From CAZCFB01 sp964511535 (GTDB lineage: Bacteria > Myxococcota_A > Polyangia > GCA-2747355 > CAZCFB01), in assembly GCA_964511535.1 (NCBI GenBank), contig CAZEFW010000082.1, positions 1 to 39,054 of the forward strand: a stretch of DNA of 39,054 bases, in the 5' to 3' direction. Below the pieces are notes generated by a model. That model saw nothing but the letters and a program-made list of their open reading frames with translations. It had not been told where the DNA came from and did not search any database. Shown here one piece after another: positions 25,713 through 33,540 of the stretch; positions within the stretch are counted from its first letter, which is position 1, and each line of letters starts with the position of its first letter. Made by a program: the position numbers and the translations under genes.

Positions 25713-26665
25713 GCGCGCCCCTGCTGGAGCTGGAGGGGATCCGCAAGACTTACCCCGCGCGAAGGGGCGGGCGTCTGCACGCCCTGCGCGGCGTGGACCT
25801 GACGGTGGAGGCAGGGGAGGCCGTGGCGCTGGTGGGGGAGTCTGGCTGCGGCAAGTCCACCCTCGCACGGTGCGCCCTGTGCCTCGAGCGCCCCGACGCC
25901 GGGAAGATCAGGCATCGAGGTCAGGAGGTCCAGGGCCTGAGCGACCGTAAGCTCCGGCCCTTCAGGCGCGCAGTACAGCTCATCTTTCAGGATCCGCTGG
26001 CCTCCCTCGACCCCCGCATGACCGTGGCCCAGAGCGTGGCGGAGCCGCTCCTGGTGCACCGCCTCGGCGGCGCCCGGGAGGTGCCTGACCTGCTGGCCGC
26101 GGTGGCGCTCGAGGACGGCATCGGCGCGCGCTACCCCCACGAGATATCCGGCGGTCAGCGACAACGGGTGGCCCTGGCCAGGGCCCTCGCGTCCAGGCCA
26201 GAGCTCATCGTCGCCGACGAGCCGGTCAGCTCGCTTGACCTCCCCACCCGGGCGCGCCTGTTGGGGCTGATGGCGTCCATCCGCCAGGAACATGGCGTGG
26301 CGTTCCTGCTCATCACCCATGACCTGGCCGGGGTCGCGCGGCTGGCCACGAAGGTGGCCGTGATGTACCTCGGGCAGGTGGTGGAGCGGGGGCCGGCAGA
26401 GCTGCTGCTGAGCGCCCCGACGCATCCGTACGCGCAGGCGCTGCTGGACGCGGCGCCGCGGCTGGAGCAGGGGACCGCCCGCCCCGGCGCGGTCCTCCCT
26501 GGTGAGCCGCCCAGCCCGCTCGAGCTGCCGGGGGGCTGCGCCTTTCGCCCCCGCTGCCCGCTGTACGCCAGGCGCGGCGACAGGAGGTGCGAGACGGACG
26601 AGCCCGAGCTCCGACGCACCGGTGACGGTCACGCGGCGGCGTGCCATGAAGCAAACGCTGATTGA
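25709..26665 (+). CDS. Oligopeptide/dipeptide ABC transporter ATPase, DppF/OppF type
   Basis: 318 residues, starting at GTG 25709 that overlaps the upstream stop. Walker A GESGCGKST, Q-loop FQDPLASLDPR, signature ISGGQRQRV, Walker B LIVADEPVSSLD, and ITHDLAGVARLATKVAVMYLGQ are present. The C-terminal oligo_HPY-type extension is retained (HPYAQALLDAAPRL) with four Cys (CAFRPRCPLY, RRC, AAC) in the arrangement that binds an iron-sulfur cluster in DppF-like ATPases. It pairs with the shorter DppD-like subunit to form the nucleotide-binding dimer. The permeases must be encoded elsewhere. The convergent gene at 26711 follows after 45 bp with no repeat cluster. Confidence 0.93.
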   Translation: MSAPLLELEGIRKTYPARRGGRLHALRGVDLTVEAGEAVALVGESGCGKSTLARCALCLERPDAGKIRHRGQEVQGLSDRKLRPFRRAVQLIFQDPLASLDPRMTVAQSVAEPLLVHRLGGAREVPDLLAAVALEDGIGARYPHEISGGQRQRVALARALASRPELIVADEPVSSLDLPTRARLLGLMASIRQEHGVAFLLITHDLAGVARLATKVAVMYLGQVVERGPAELLLSAPTHPYAQALLDAAPRLEQGTARPGAVLPGEPPSPLELPGGCAFRPRCPLYARRGDRRCETDEPELRRTGDGHAAACHEANAD

Positions 26666-26710
26666 GATGCGCGGTCAGCGCGGGAGGCAGGACGCCTCGC
26701 CGTCAGTGCT

Positions 26711-26929
26711 CTACTCGATGGGCTCGACGTAGAACAACGAGATGACGAGACAGTGGAAGGCCTCGTCAGAGGACTGGGTCACCACGGTATCCACGATCTC
26801 GCAGTCGGGATGCTCCCTTATCCAGTCGGTGATGCGATCCCCCAGGCGATCGCGCTCCTGGGCCATGGTCGCGGAGAATATCTTTACGCCGTTGAAGGAG
26901 TTCTTTTTCAACCGTGTCTCGCTCGTCAT
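26711..26929 (-). CDS. Small conserved-looking protein of unknown function (72 aa)
   Basis: 72 residues: VKIFSATMAQERDRLGDRIT, then WIREHPDCEIVDTVVTQSSD and HCLVISLFYVEP. The mix of a helix and two strands suggests a compact alpha/beta fold. A good ribosome-binding sequence (AGAGGTG) precedes the ATG. It is 82 bp downstream of the kinase gene on the same strand and could be the last gene of the sigma/kinase operon, though a hairpin lies between. Codon usage is as in neighbours. I do not recognise a named family; the sequence resembles short uncharacterised proteins of Deltaproteobacteria. Confidence 0.7.
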   Translation of the reverse strand: MTSETRLKKNSFNGVKIFSATMAQERDRLGDRITDWIREHPDCEIVDTVVTQSSDEAFHCLVISLFYVEPIE

Positions 26930-27001
26930 GGTTCACCTCTTCGCCTTGCGTTTCGTGGGGGAGATTAGGGCAGGATGTCACCCCAGTAAAGGAGTTTGTC
27001 C

Positions 27002-27029
27002 CCGGCGCCCGCTACTCTTTGGGCGCCGG
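27002..27029 (-). terminator. Hairpin around the kinase stop codon
   Basis: CCGGCGCCC (27002-27010) and GGGCGCCGG (27021-27029) form a perfect 9-bp stem with the kinase stop codon (27012-27014) in the 10-base loop. No T-run follows. It may attenuate transcription into the 72-residue gene. Confidence 0.4.
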
Positions 27030-29648
27030 CTTTGGGGCGGCCTCCGGGGCGGCCTTGGGGGCCGCCTTGGGGGCCGCAGGCGGCTCCTTCTTGACGGGCA
27101 GGCGCTTGACCAGGGAGGTGGTCTCGCCCGGCTTGATGGTCACGCTGAAGTTGAATTTCTGGCCGTCCTTCTCGAAGGTGATCTTGTGCTTGCCCGGGCT
27201 GAGGCGGATCGGATTCGATTCGCTGATCGGCGTGCTGCGGCCGGTCTTCTTGCCATCGACCCAGACATACGCCCACGGGATGGTGCTGGCGATGAGCCGG
27301 CCCTTCGCCGCAGGAGCCGGGGCCGCGGCAGCAGGCGCGGGTGCCGGCTTGGGCGTCGGGGCCGCGGCAGGAGCCGTGGCCGCAGCAGCGGGCGCAGGTG
27401 CCGGCGCGGCGGGCTTCTCGTCGGGGAGGATCACCTTCTGCACCGGCTCCTCATCCGGCTGCTTCGTCGCCGGCTGCTCCTTCGCGGGCTCCTTGAGCTC
27501 CACCGCCGGCTTCTGGGCGGCGTCGCCCTTGGGGGCCGGGAGGTCGCCTTCCCCCTCCTTGAGCTCCTCTTCCTTCTTGATGTAGTGGACCGCCCGGGAC
27601 CCCTCGGGGATGTAGTTGAAGTCAGGAAGGTCCTCTTCTTTGCCTCCGGAGGCGGCGACCTTGCGCTTGCCAGGGGTGGCGGCCCGCCTCGGCGCTGCCT
27701 TGCCGGCCGGCTTGCGCGCCGCCCCACCCGACGCCGCGGGGGCGGCCGCGGCGTGGCCCTCCACGGGCGCCTTGCCGGCCGCCGGCTGAGGCTCTCCTGC
27801 AGGCGCCTGTTCCGGCTCGCCCGGCTGCGCTGCTGCGGGGTCACCCGCGGCAGCCACCGGCGCTGCTGGAGCCGCCTGCTTGGCTGGCGGTTGCTTCCTT
27901 GCCGCTGTCTTGGGGGCCTTGCCGCCGGCGGTGGCGCCGGCCGGGGCGGCGGGCTCCTTCTTGTCCCCCCGGGACAGCAGCACCACCACGGCGATGCAGA
28001 GCAGCACCGCGATGACGCAGATGGCCACGAAGAACGGCTTCTTGGAGGAGCGGCTGTGGCGCTGGGAGTAGCTGTTGAAGTCGTCCTCGAAGGGCGAGGC
28101 GTCCTCCACCGTCGGGACGGCCATGAGGCCTGACTGGGAGCTGAACTGCGCCTCTCTGCTCTCGGCGCCCGCCGGATCGTCCAGGGTCAGGGGCGCTGCC
28201 GCGGCCTCGCTGACACCGCTGTGGGACGCCTCCACGAAGGAGATGCCGGCGTCCTCGGTGTCGATGGGGATGATCGGGTCCTCGACGGTGGGGATCGGCT
28301 CCAGGCCGCCCCCTTCCAGCCCCGGGTCGGTGGGCTGCTGGATCGACGCGGCGGGCTTGTCGTCCAGCGGCGTGGTCTCCTTGTAGTCCATGTCGTCCGC
28401 CGCAGGGGGCACGACCACCGGCAGGGGGCGGCCTGGCCCGGTGCCGCTGGGCGTCTTGTCGGGAGGCGGCCTGGGGGGCACGCCGATGCCGATGGGCGTC
28501 TTCTCACCGAGGAATTCGTCCCCCGGCGCGGCGAGGGTGGCCAGCAGCGCCACCTCATCCTCTTTCTTGCCGTCGCCGATGATGACCTGCGGCGGGCGGT
28601 CCGGCTCCCTGGCCTCCGCGGTGAACGCCTCGCTGCCCATGCGAGCGGTGGACTTGGGCGTGCGCAGGAGCATCACGCCGTCGTTGTCCGGGGCCGCGCG
28701 CTTCTCCTTGAGCTTGCGGTACTCCTTGGCGAAGGTCTCGCGGATCCAGGCCGACGCCTCGCTGGTGGTGCAGGTCAGGTCTGCCTGGATCGCGAAATCT
28801 TCGAGATCGTCCAGGAGCTCACCCGCCGTCTGGTACCGATCGTTCGGGTCCTTGGCCAGCGCGCGCAGCACGATGGGGTCGAGGTTCGGCGGCACCAGCG
28901 GGTTGATCTCCGATGGCGGGGTGATCTCGGCGCGCCGGACCATCTGCATGGTGATGATCTCGTTTTCGCCCTTGAACAGCCGCTTGTTGGTCAGGCACTC
29001 CCACAACACGGTGCCGGCGGCGAAGATATCGGAGCGGTGGTCGATGGGCTGGGCCATGACCTGCTCCGGCGACATGTAGCTGAACTTTCCCTTGATGCTG
29101 CCGGCCTGGGTCTTGGTCAGGCGCCCCATGGCCTTGGCGATGCCAAAGTCGATGAGCTTCACCATCCCCTGGTACGAGACGAGCACGTTCTGTGGGCTCA
29201 CGTCCCGGTGCACGATGTGCATGGGCGCGCCGCCAGAGTCCTTGCTGGTGTGGGCGTACTCGAGGGCCTCACACGCCTTGCCGATGATGTGCATGATGAT
29301 GCTCACCGGCATCGGCTGTCGAAGCCGCCGGTGATAGACCATCATCTCGCGCACGTCCTTGCCGTCCACCAGCTCGATGGCGATGAAGTACGCCCCGTCC
29401 ACCTGGCCGAATTCGAAAATCTGGCAAATATTCGAGTGGTTGAGCTGTGCCACGGTTCGGGCTTCGTCGATGAACATGTCGACGAACTCCCGGTCGGTGG
29501 CCAGGTGGGGCAGGATCCGCTTGACCGCCACTTCCTTCTCGAAGCCCACCTCTCCGGTGGCCTTGGCGCGAAAGATCTCCGCCATGCCGCCCACGCTAAT
29601 GCGTTCAACCAGGCGATAGCGCCCCAGATTTGATGGTAATTCGGCCAA
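27012..29648 (-). CDS. Transmembrane Ser/Thr protein kinase with C-terminal PEGA domain
   Basis: 878 residues. Kinase domain about 8-285: glycine-rich segment ISVGGMAEIF, Lys43 (AVKRI), Glu62, HRD at 147-149 with SPQNVL, DFG at 167-169, and SYMSPEQVM, all intact, so it should be active. A disordered acidic/Pro-rich region follows, a single membrane helix at about 535-558 (FVAICVIAVLLCIAVVVLL), a long Ala/Pro/Lys-rich periplasmic linker, and a PEGA domain near 780-855 (LIASTIPWAYVWVDGKKTG). PEGA domains bind surface or periplasmic ligands. The start is TTG 29648, with GGAAGGG upstream; no ATG fits before the kinase core. The linker ends in APK/APE repeats. It follows the sigma and anti-sigma genes and probably belongs to the same operon. 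Confidence 0.93.
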   Translation of the reverse strand: MAELPSNLGRYRLVERISVGGMAEIFRAKATGEVGFEKEVAVKRILPHLATDREFVDMFIDEARTVAQLNHSNICQIFEFGQVDGAYFIAIELVDGKDVREMMVYHRRLRQPMPVSIIMHIIGKACEALEYAHTSKDSGGAPMHIVHRDVSPQNVLVSYQGMVKLIDFGIAKAMGRLTKTQAGSIKGKFSYMSPEQVMAQPIDHRSDIFAAGTVLWECLTNKRLFKGENEIITMQMVRRAEITPPSEINPLVPPNLDPIVLRALAKDPNDRYQTAGELLDDLEDFAIQADLTCTTSEASAWIRETFAKEYRKLKEKRAAPDNDGVMLLRTPKSTARMGSEAFTAEAREPDRPPQVIIGDGKKEDEVALLATLAAPGDEFLGEKTPIGIGVPPRPPPDKTPSGTGPGRPLPVVVPPAADDMDYKETTPLDDKPAASIQQPTDPGLEGGGLEPIPTVEDPIIPIDTEDAGISFVEASHSGVSEAAAAPLTLDDPAGAESREAQFSSQSGLMAVPTVEDASPFEDDFNSYSQRHSRSSKKPFFVAICVIAVLLCIAVVVLLSRGDKKEPAAPAGATAGGKAPKTAARKQPPAKQAAPAAPVAAAGDPAAAQPGEPEQAPAGEPQPAAGKAPVEGHAAAAPAASGGAARKPAGKAAPRRAATPGKRKVAASGGKEEDLPDFNYIPEGSRAVHYIKKEEELKEGEGDLPAPKGDAAQKPAVELKEPAKEQPATKQPDEEPVQKVILPDEKPAAPAPAPAAAATAPAAAPTPKPAPAPAAAAPAPAAKGRLIASTIPWAYVWVDGKKTGRSTPISESNPIRLSPGKHKITFEKDGQKFNFSVTIKPGETTSLVKRLPVKKEPPAAPKAAPKAAPEAAPKPAPKE

Positions 29649-29737
29649 GAGGCATCCCTTCCAGCTATGCGGAATGGTACGACAGTGGTTCTAACGCTGC
29701 AACAAATGGAAAGATCTACCAGTTCCCTCCAAGGCCC

Positions 29738-30196
29738 TCATTGGACACTCCGCGGGTGCTCCTCCTTGGGGGGCTCCCCCTTGGGGGCTGGCGGTGTCTG
29801 TATCGGCCGGGCATCGGTGGCGTCAGCGCCTGGCTTCTCTGCGGGGCTCACGTCGGTCACCGCGGTCTGGATTGTGTACATGTAGACCACGAGCATGATC
29901 AGGATAATGATGAAGGATATCCACTCGAAAGGGATCCTGTTGAGCAGCTTGTCTGGCTCGAAGAACCGCCCCCGTGACCGCTTGCGGATCCGCTGCTGGA
30001 CCTTGCCCAGAAAGCCGGGCGGGGGTGGCACCCGCTTGAGCCCTGACAGTGAGCTCAGGGTCTGCCTCAGCTCCTCCAGCTCGTCGGCGCAGGTGGCACA
30101 GCCTTCCAGGTGAGCTTGCAGCTCGGCCACCTCCTGTGGCGAAAGCTCTCCTTCCAGGAAGTCGCTGAAATTTGCTTGGGCCTCTTCATGTTTCAT
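29738..30196 (-). CDS. Zinc-finger anti-sigma factor, membrane-anchored
   Basis: 152 residues. The N-terminus carries the ZAS-type zinc site HxxxCxxC (His29, Cys33, Cys36) in QAHLEGCATC, which binds the cognate ECF sigma factor. A single membrane helix follows at about 92-112 (ISFIIILIMLVVYMYTIQTAV) and a short Pro-rich periplasmic tail. It begins 14 bp after the sigma gene, the usual arrangement for a sigma/anti-sigma pair. Release of the sigma factor would need proteolysis or a conformational signal. Confidence 0.92.
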   Translation of the reverse strand: MKHEEAQANFSDFLEGELSPQEVAELQAHLEGCATCADELEELRQTLSSLSGLKRVPPPPGFLGKVQQRIRKRSRGRFFEPDKLLNRIPFEWISFIIILIMLVVYMYTIQTAVTDVSPAEKPGADATDARPIQTPPAPKGEPPKEEHPRSVQ

Positions 30197-30210
30197 GGTT
30201 CACCACCCGG

Positions 30211-30804
30211 TCAATCCAGGTGCTTCTTCAGCTTGTCTTTGAGCGCCATGCGGGCGCGGTGGAGCCTCGACTTCACCGTTCCCTCCGGCAACTGGGCGAT
30301 CTTGGAGATCTCTGTGTAGGCCAGCCCCTGGATGTCCCTGAGCACGATGAGCAGCCGCTGATCCTCGTTCAGGTCCGCGATACCGCGCTGAACCGCCTCC
30401 TCCAGCTGGACGCCCGCGAACACCTCGTCCGGTCGGTGGATGTGGCTCTGCAGAGGCACCGCAGGGCCGCCGTCCCGGCCAGCAGCCTCGCGCTCGCTCA
30501 GCTCGTCAAACGGCTTGCCGGCGTGGAACTGCCGCCGGGCCAGGTACTTGTAGCGGTTCTTGCAGTGGTTGGCCGTGACCCGGTAGAGCCAGGTCGAGAA
30601 CTTGCTCTCCTCCCTGAAGTTGCCGATGGCCTTGAACACCGTGATGAACACTTCCTGGGCCAGGTCCTCCGCCTCCTCCCGGTTACCCAGCATGCGGAAG
30701 ATCAGGTTGAAGACCCGATCCTGGTACAGGCGCACCATCTCCCTGAAGGCATCCTCGTCCCTCTGCTTCAGGCGGCGAATGAGGCGGCGTTCCTTCAGGC
30801 TCAT
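30211..30804 (-). CDS. ECF-type RNA polymerase sigma factor (RpoE-like)
   Basis: 197 residues with region 2 (DRVFNLIFRMLGNREEAEDL, AQEVFITVFKAI, FSTWLYRVTANHCKN) and region 4 (EDQRLLIVLRDIQGLAYTEI, EGTVKSRLHRARMALKDKL). The ~40-residue linker between them is longer than minimal. It directs polymerase to extracytoplasmic-stress-type promoters and is controlled by the adjacent anti-sigma factor. A promoter-like GGAACTT...TCTCA pair precedes the gene, suggesting autoregulation. No strong Shine-Dalgarno sequence is seen before ATG 30804. Confidence 0.95.
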   Translation of the reverse strand: MSLKERRLIRRLKQRDEDAFREMVRLYQDRVFNLIFRMLGNREEAEDLAQEVFITVFKAIGNFREESKFSTWLYRVTANHCKNRYKYLARRQFHAGKPFDELSEREAAGRDGGPAVPLQSHIHRPDEVFAGVQLEEAVQRGIADLNEDQRLLIVLRDIQGLAYTEISKIAQLPEGTVKSRLHRARMALKDKLKKHLD

Positions 30805-30833
30805 GGCTCGGCTCAGATCTGACGCTCTCCAGG

Positions 30834-30862
30834 TGAGACACGCATCTTACGTGAGAAGTTCC
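30834..30862 (-). promoter_or_regulatory. Putative ECF-type promoter of the sigma operon
   Basis: The minus strand has GGAACTT (30862-30856), the typical -35 of RpoE-like sigma factors, then 17 bases and TCTCA (30838-30834). The start codon lies 30 bases downstream. The -35 is a strong match, the -10 is moderate. The 132-bp region 30805-30936 otherwise holds only short GTAGAC-type repeats. Confidence 0.5.
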
Positions 30863-30936
30863 ATCCAAGAAACGTAGACGTAGACCTGAACGTGGACGAC
30901 CGCCCCCCCCAAATACCCGACCGCCTCTAACTCCCT

Positions 30937-31968
30937 CTACTCCACGACCCCCGCCACGATCTCCACCGCGCGCTGGCACTGGTCCCGGCTGACGTCGCGG
31001 TGGGTCACGGCGCGCACGCGGCGCGGGCCGATGGGGCACAGGTCGAGGCCCTGGCTGGCGCACTGCTCGATCAGGCTGGCCGTGTCCGGCGCAGGGGGCA
31101 TCAGATCGAAGATCACGATGTTGCTCTGCACATGGTCCAGCTCCAGCTGGACGCCGGGCAGGGCAGCGAGGCCCTCGGCGAGCAGGCGGGCGTTGTCGTG
31201 GTCCACGGCGAGGCCGGCGACGTTGTGCTCCAGGGCGTACAGGCCGGCGGCGGCCAGGATGCCCACCTGGCGCATGCCGCCGCCGAGCATCTTCCGGTAA
31301 CGCAGGGCCTGGTGGATGAAGTCGGCGCTGCCGGCGAGCACGGAGCCCACCGGCGCCCCGAGCCCCTTGCTCAGGCAGATGGAGGTGCTGTCCACCGGCC
31401 GCACCAGCGTCGCGGGATCCACCCCGGTGGCCACGGCGGCGTTGAGCAGGCGTGCCCCGTCCAGGTGCACGCCGAAGCCCTGCTCCCGGGCGAGGGCGGC
31501 GATGGCCTCCACCTCGTCCTGAGGGAAGACGCGGCCGCTGCCGCGGTTGTGGGTGTTCTCCAGCCAGACCAGGGTAGTGGGCGCAAGGTGGACGTTGGCC
31601 GGCTGCAGCGCCTCGCGCAGGTCGCGCGCCGTGAAGAGGCCTCCCTCGCCGAGGATGCGGTACTGCACGCCGCTCAGCGCGGCTGCGGCGCCGCCCTCGT
31701 AGGACACGCAGTGGCACCCCCAGCCCATGAGCACTTCATCGCCGTGGCTGGTGTGGACCCTCAGGGCGATCTGGTTCGCCATGGAGCCGGACGGGACGTA
31801 GAGCGCCGCCTGCATGCCGAGCAGGTCAGCCACCAGCTCCTGGAGCCGGACGACGGTGGGGTCCTCCCCCCAGACATCGTCGCCCACCTCGGCCTCGGCC
31901 ATGGCTTGCCGCATGGCCCGCGAGGGGCGGGTGAAGGTGTCGCTTCGAAGCTCGATGCGATGGCTCAT
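30937..31968 (-). CDS. ltaE: Low-specificity L-threonine aldolase
   Basis: A 343-residue PLP enzyme of the beta-eliminating lyase family that splits L-threonine or L-allo-threonine into glycine and acetaldehyde. Motifs: LRSDTFTRPSRAMRQAM, GDDVWGEDPTV, YVPSGSMANQIAL, GVHLDGARLLNA and the Schiff-base Lys (about 202) in CLSKGLGAPVGSV. Length is standard. The ATG begins one base after the stop codon of the upstream gene (TAGCATG), so it is the last gene of the polysaccharide-type operon; the metabolic link is unclear. Confidence 0.95.
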   Translation of the reverse strand: MSHRIELRSDTFTRPSRAMRQAMAEAEVGDDVWGEDPTVVRLQELVADLLGMQAALYVPSGSMANQIALRVHTSHGDEVLMGWGCHCVSYEGGAAAALSGVQYRILGEGGLFTARDLREALQPANVHLAPTTLVWLENTHNRGSGRVFPQDEVEAIAALAREQGFGVHLDGARLLNAAVATGVDPATLVRPVDSTSICLSKGLGAPVGSVLAGSADFIHQALRYRKMLGGGMRQVGILAAAGLYALEHNVAGLAVDHDNARLLAEGLAALPGVQLELDHVQSNIVIFDLMPPAPDTASLIEQCASQGLDLCPIGPRRVRAVTHRDVSRDQCQRAVEIVAGVVE

Positions 31969-31969
31969 G

Positions 31970-32452
31970 CTACTTGTTCCCGGAGGCAGAGCCAGGCTTG
32001 CCGGGCTTGTCGGGCTTCGGCTTGTCGGGCTTCTTCTTCTTCTTCTCCTTCTTGCGCACCTGGATGGCGCGCGGCGGTGAGCCCTGCTCGTCCAGCAACT
32101 TGCGCTCCAGCTTGTCCAGGATCTGCAGCTCGATGAAGGACGGCTGGCCGCCGATGTCGAGCTGGACCTTGATCATGCGGTACCCCTCGTCGTTGACGAA
32201 GGTCAGGATCTCCATGGCGCCGCCGAACTCCTTGACCTTGCCCCGGCCGGGGTAGGCGAACAGGATGAAGCCCGAGTCCTTGTCCTTCTCCCGGATCGGA
32301 TAGCCGAGGTCGGCGCGGATCAGGCGCACCGCCGTGGACCAGACCACGTTGACCGGGTAGGTGAACTCCTTGGAGTTCTTGCGCGCCTGAGCGGGGGCCG
32401 GCGCCAACATGAAGAGGGCGGCGAGGGCCGCCGCGCAAACGGATCGGTTCAT
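31970..32452 (-). CDS. Secreted protein with Lys-rich tail, unknown function
   Basis: About 160 residues. A cleavable signal peptide (VCAAALAALFMLAPAPAQA) leads to a small domain with FTYPVNVVWSTAVRLIRADL, RGKVKEFGGAMEI and IKVQLDIGGQPSF, followed by a basic Lys/Pro/Gly-rich tail (KKEKKKKKPDKPKPDKPGK). The tail could bind nucleic acid or acidic polysaccharide. AGGAGG lies six bases before ATG 32452, preferred over the adjacent ATG 32455. It lies 44 bp after the flippase-like gene. Confidence 0.75.
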   Translation of the reverse strand: MNRSVCAAALAALFMLAPAPAQARKNSKEFTYPVNVVWSTAVRLIRADLGYPIREKDKDSGFILFAYPGRGKVKEFGGAMEILTFVNDEGYRMIKVQLDIGGQPSFIELQILDKLERKLLDEQGSPPRAIQVRKKEKKKKKPDKPKPDKPGKPGSASGNK

Positions 32453-32496
32453 CATCACCCTCCTACTTTCATGGGTCGACTCGATCCTGTCGACTT

Positions 32497-33540
32497 TTAT
32501 TCTCGGCCCCCGGATCCCTGCTTGTCGTCGTCGCGGGTCACCGCCTCCCAGGCGCGGGTAAAGCTCACCTCACTGGAGAACATCGCCAGGAACCCGATGA
32601 GCGCGTACCAGCCGAAGTTGGTGACGTGGAAGGTGAGGATGTAGGCCGCGCCCTTCAGGGCGATGATGTCCTGGCTCAGGTAGAGCCCCAGGGCGCCCGC
32701 GGCGAACAGCTCGAAGTTGCCCGCGAAGGCCGGGCCAGCGGGGATCATGATGCCGATCCCCACGATGACCAGCACCCCCATGCCGCCCCAGAAGGAGAGG
32801 TCCATGCCGAAGCCGTGGGCCAGCTGCCAGATGGCCACGCCGTTCCAGAACCAGTAGGAGAGGGTGGCGAAGATGAACCACGCCAACAGCCTGGCGTTGG
32901 GCAGCACCTTGAACCCGTCGACGATGCCGGCGGCCACGCCGGCCAGCTTGTCGCCCAGCTTAGGGGAGATGATGGAGAACAGGCGGCGGCACAGGTCCAC
33001 CGCGCCGTCCTTCTTCCACAGCGCCAGCACCGCGGCCACCAGCACGCCGAGGAACAGCCCGAAGGCGATGAGCCCCGCCATCAGGATCCAGCCGGGCACC
33101 ACCGCGTCGGGCCGGGTCTTGGCCTCGGCCACGGCGACGAAGGTGACCAGCGAGAGGATCAGCCCGTCGAAGACCCGCTCCACCGCCATGGTCCCGAGAC
33201 CGTGGCTCATGCGGATGCGAGGTGGATCTGCGATGAGGTAGGGGCGCACGAACTCACCCATGCGCAGGGGGAGCGAGACGATGGCGAGGAACCCCACCGA
33301 GGCCACGGGCATGATGCGCCGCAGGGGGACCTGCTCGATGGGGCGCAGCAGGAAGCTCCAGCGCCAGGCGCGGAAGAAGTGCTGCACCGCCATGGCGGCG
33401 AAGTAGGGCAGCATGACGCTCCAGTCCGCCTGCCGCAGCGCCTCGCCGGTGGTGGAGAAGTCCACCTTTCGCGTGGCGAGGTAGACCATCCCCGCGCCGA
33501 TGACGAGGGAGATTAGCAGCCTGGAGAGCAGCTTCTTCAC
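32497..33540 (-). CDS. YbhN/UPF0104-type membrane protein (lysylphosphatidylglycerol synthase TM-like)
   Basis: A 347-residue protein with about eight membrane segments. Family features: FFRAWRWSFLLRP in the second loop, LPLRMGEFVRPYL and MAVERVFDGLILSLVTF. These belong to the flippase-like domain of MprF/AglD-type proteins, often found near polysaccharide or lipid-carrier genes, suggesting a role in lipid-linked glycan handling. It starts at GTG 33540, overlapping the stop of the upstream dehydrogenase gene (GTGA). Substrate unknown. Confidence 0.88.
   Translation of the reverse strand: MKKLLSRLLISLVIGAGMVYLATRKVDFSTTGEALRQADWSVMLPYFAAMAVQHFFRAWRWSFLLRPIEQVPLRRIMPVASVGFLAIVSLPLRMGEFVRPYLIADPPRIRMSHGLGTMAVERVFDGLILSLVTFVAVAEAKTRPDAVVPGWILMAGLIAFGLFLGVLVAAVLALWKKDGAVDLCRRLFSIISPKLGDKLAGVAAGIVDGFKVLPNARLLAWFIFATLSYWFWNGVAIWQLAHGFGMDLSFWGGMGVLVIVGIGIMIPAGPAFAGNFELFAAGALGLYLSQDIIALKGAAYILTFHVTNFGWYALIGFLAMFSSEVSFTRAWEAVTRDDDKQGSGGRE

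Noticed and set aside
26742..28133. 463-codon plus-strand frame opposite the kinase tail
   Set aside because: It is the mirror of the Ala/Pro/Lys-rich linker of the kinase (Leu/Gly/Arg-rich on the other strand) and overlaps the 72-residue gene with no domain of its own.
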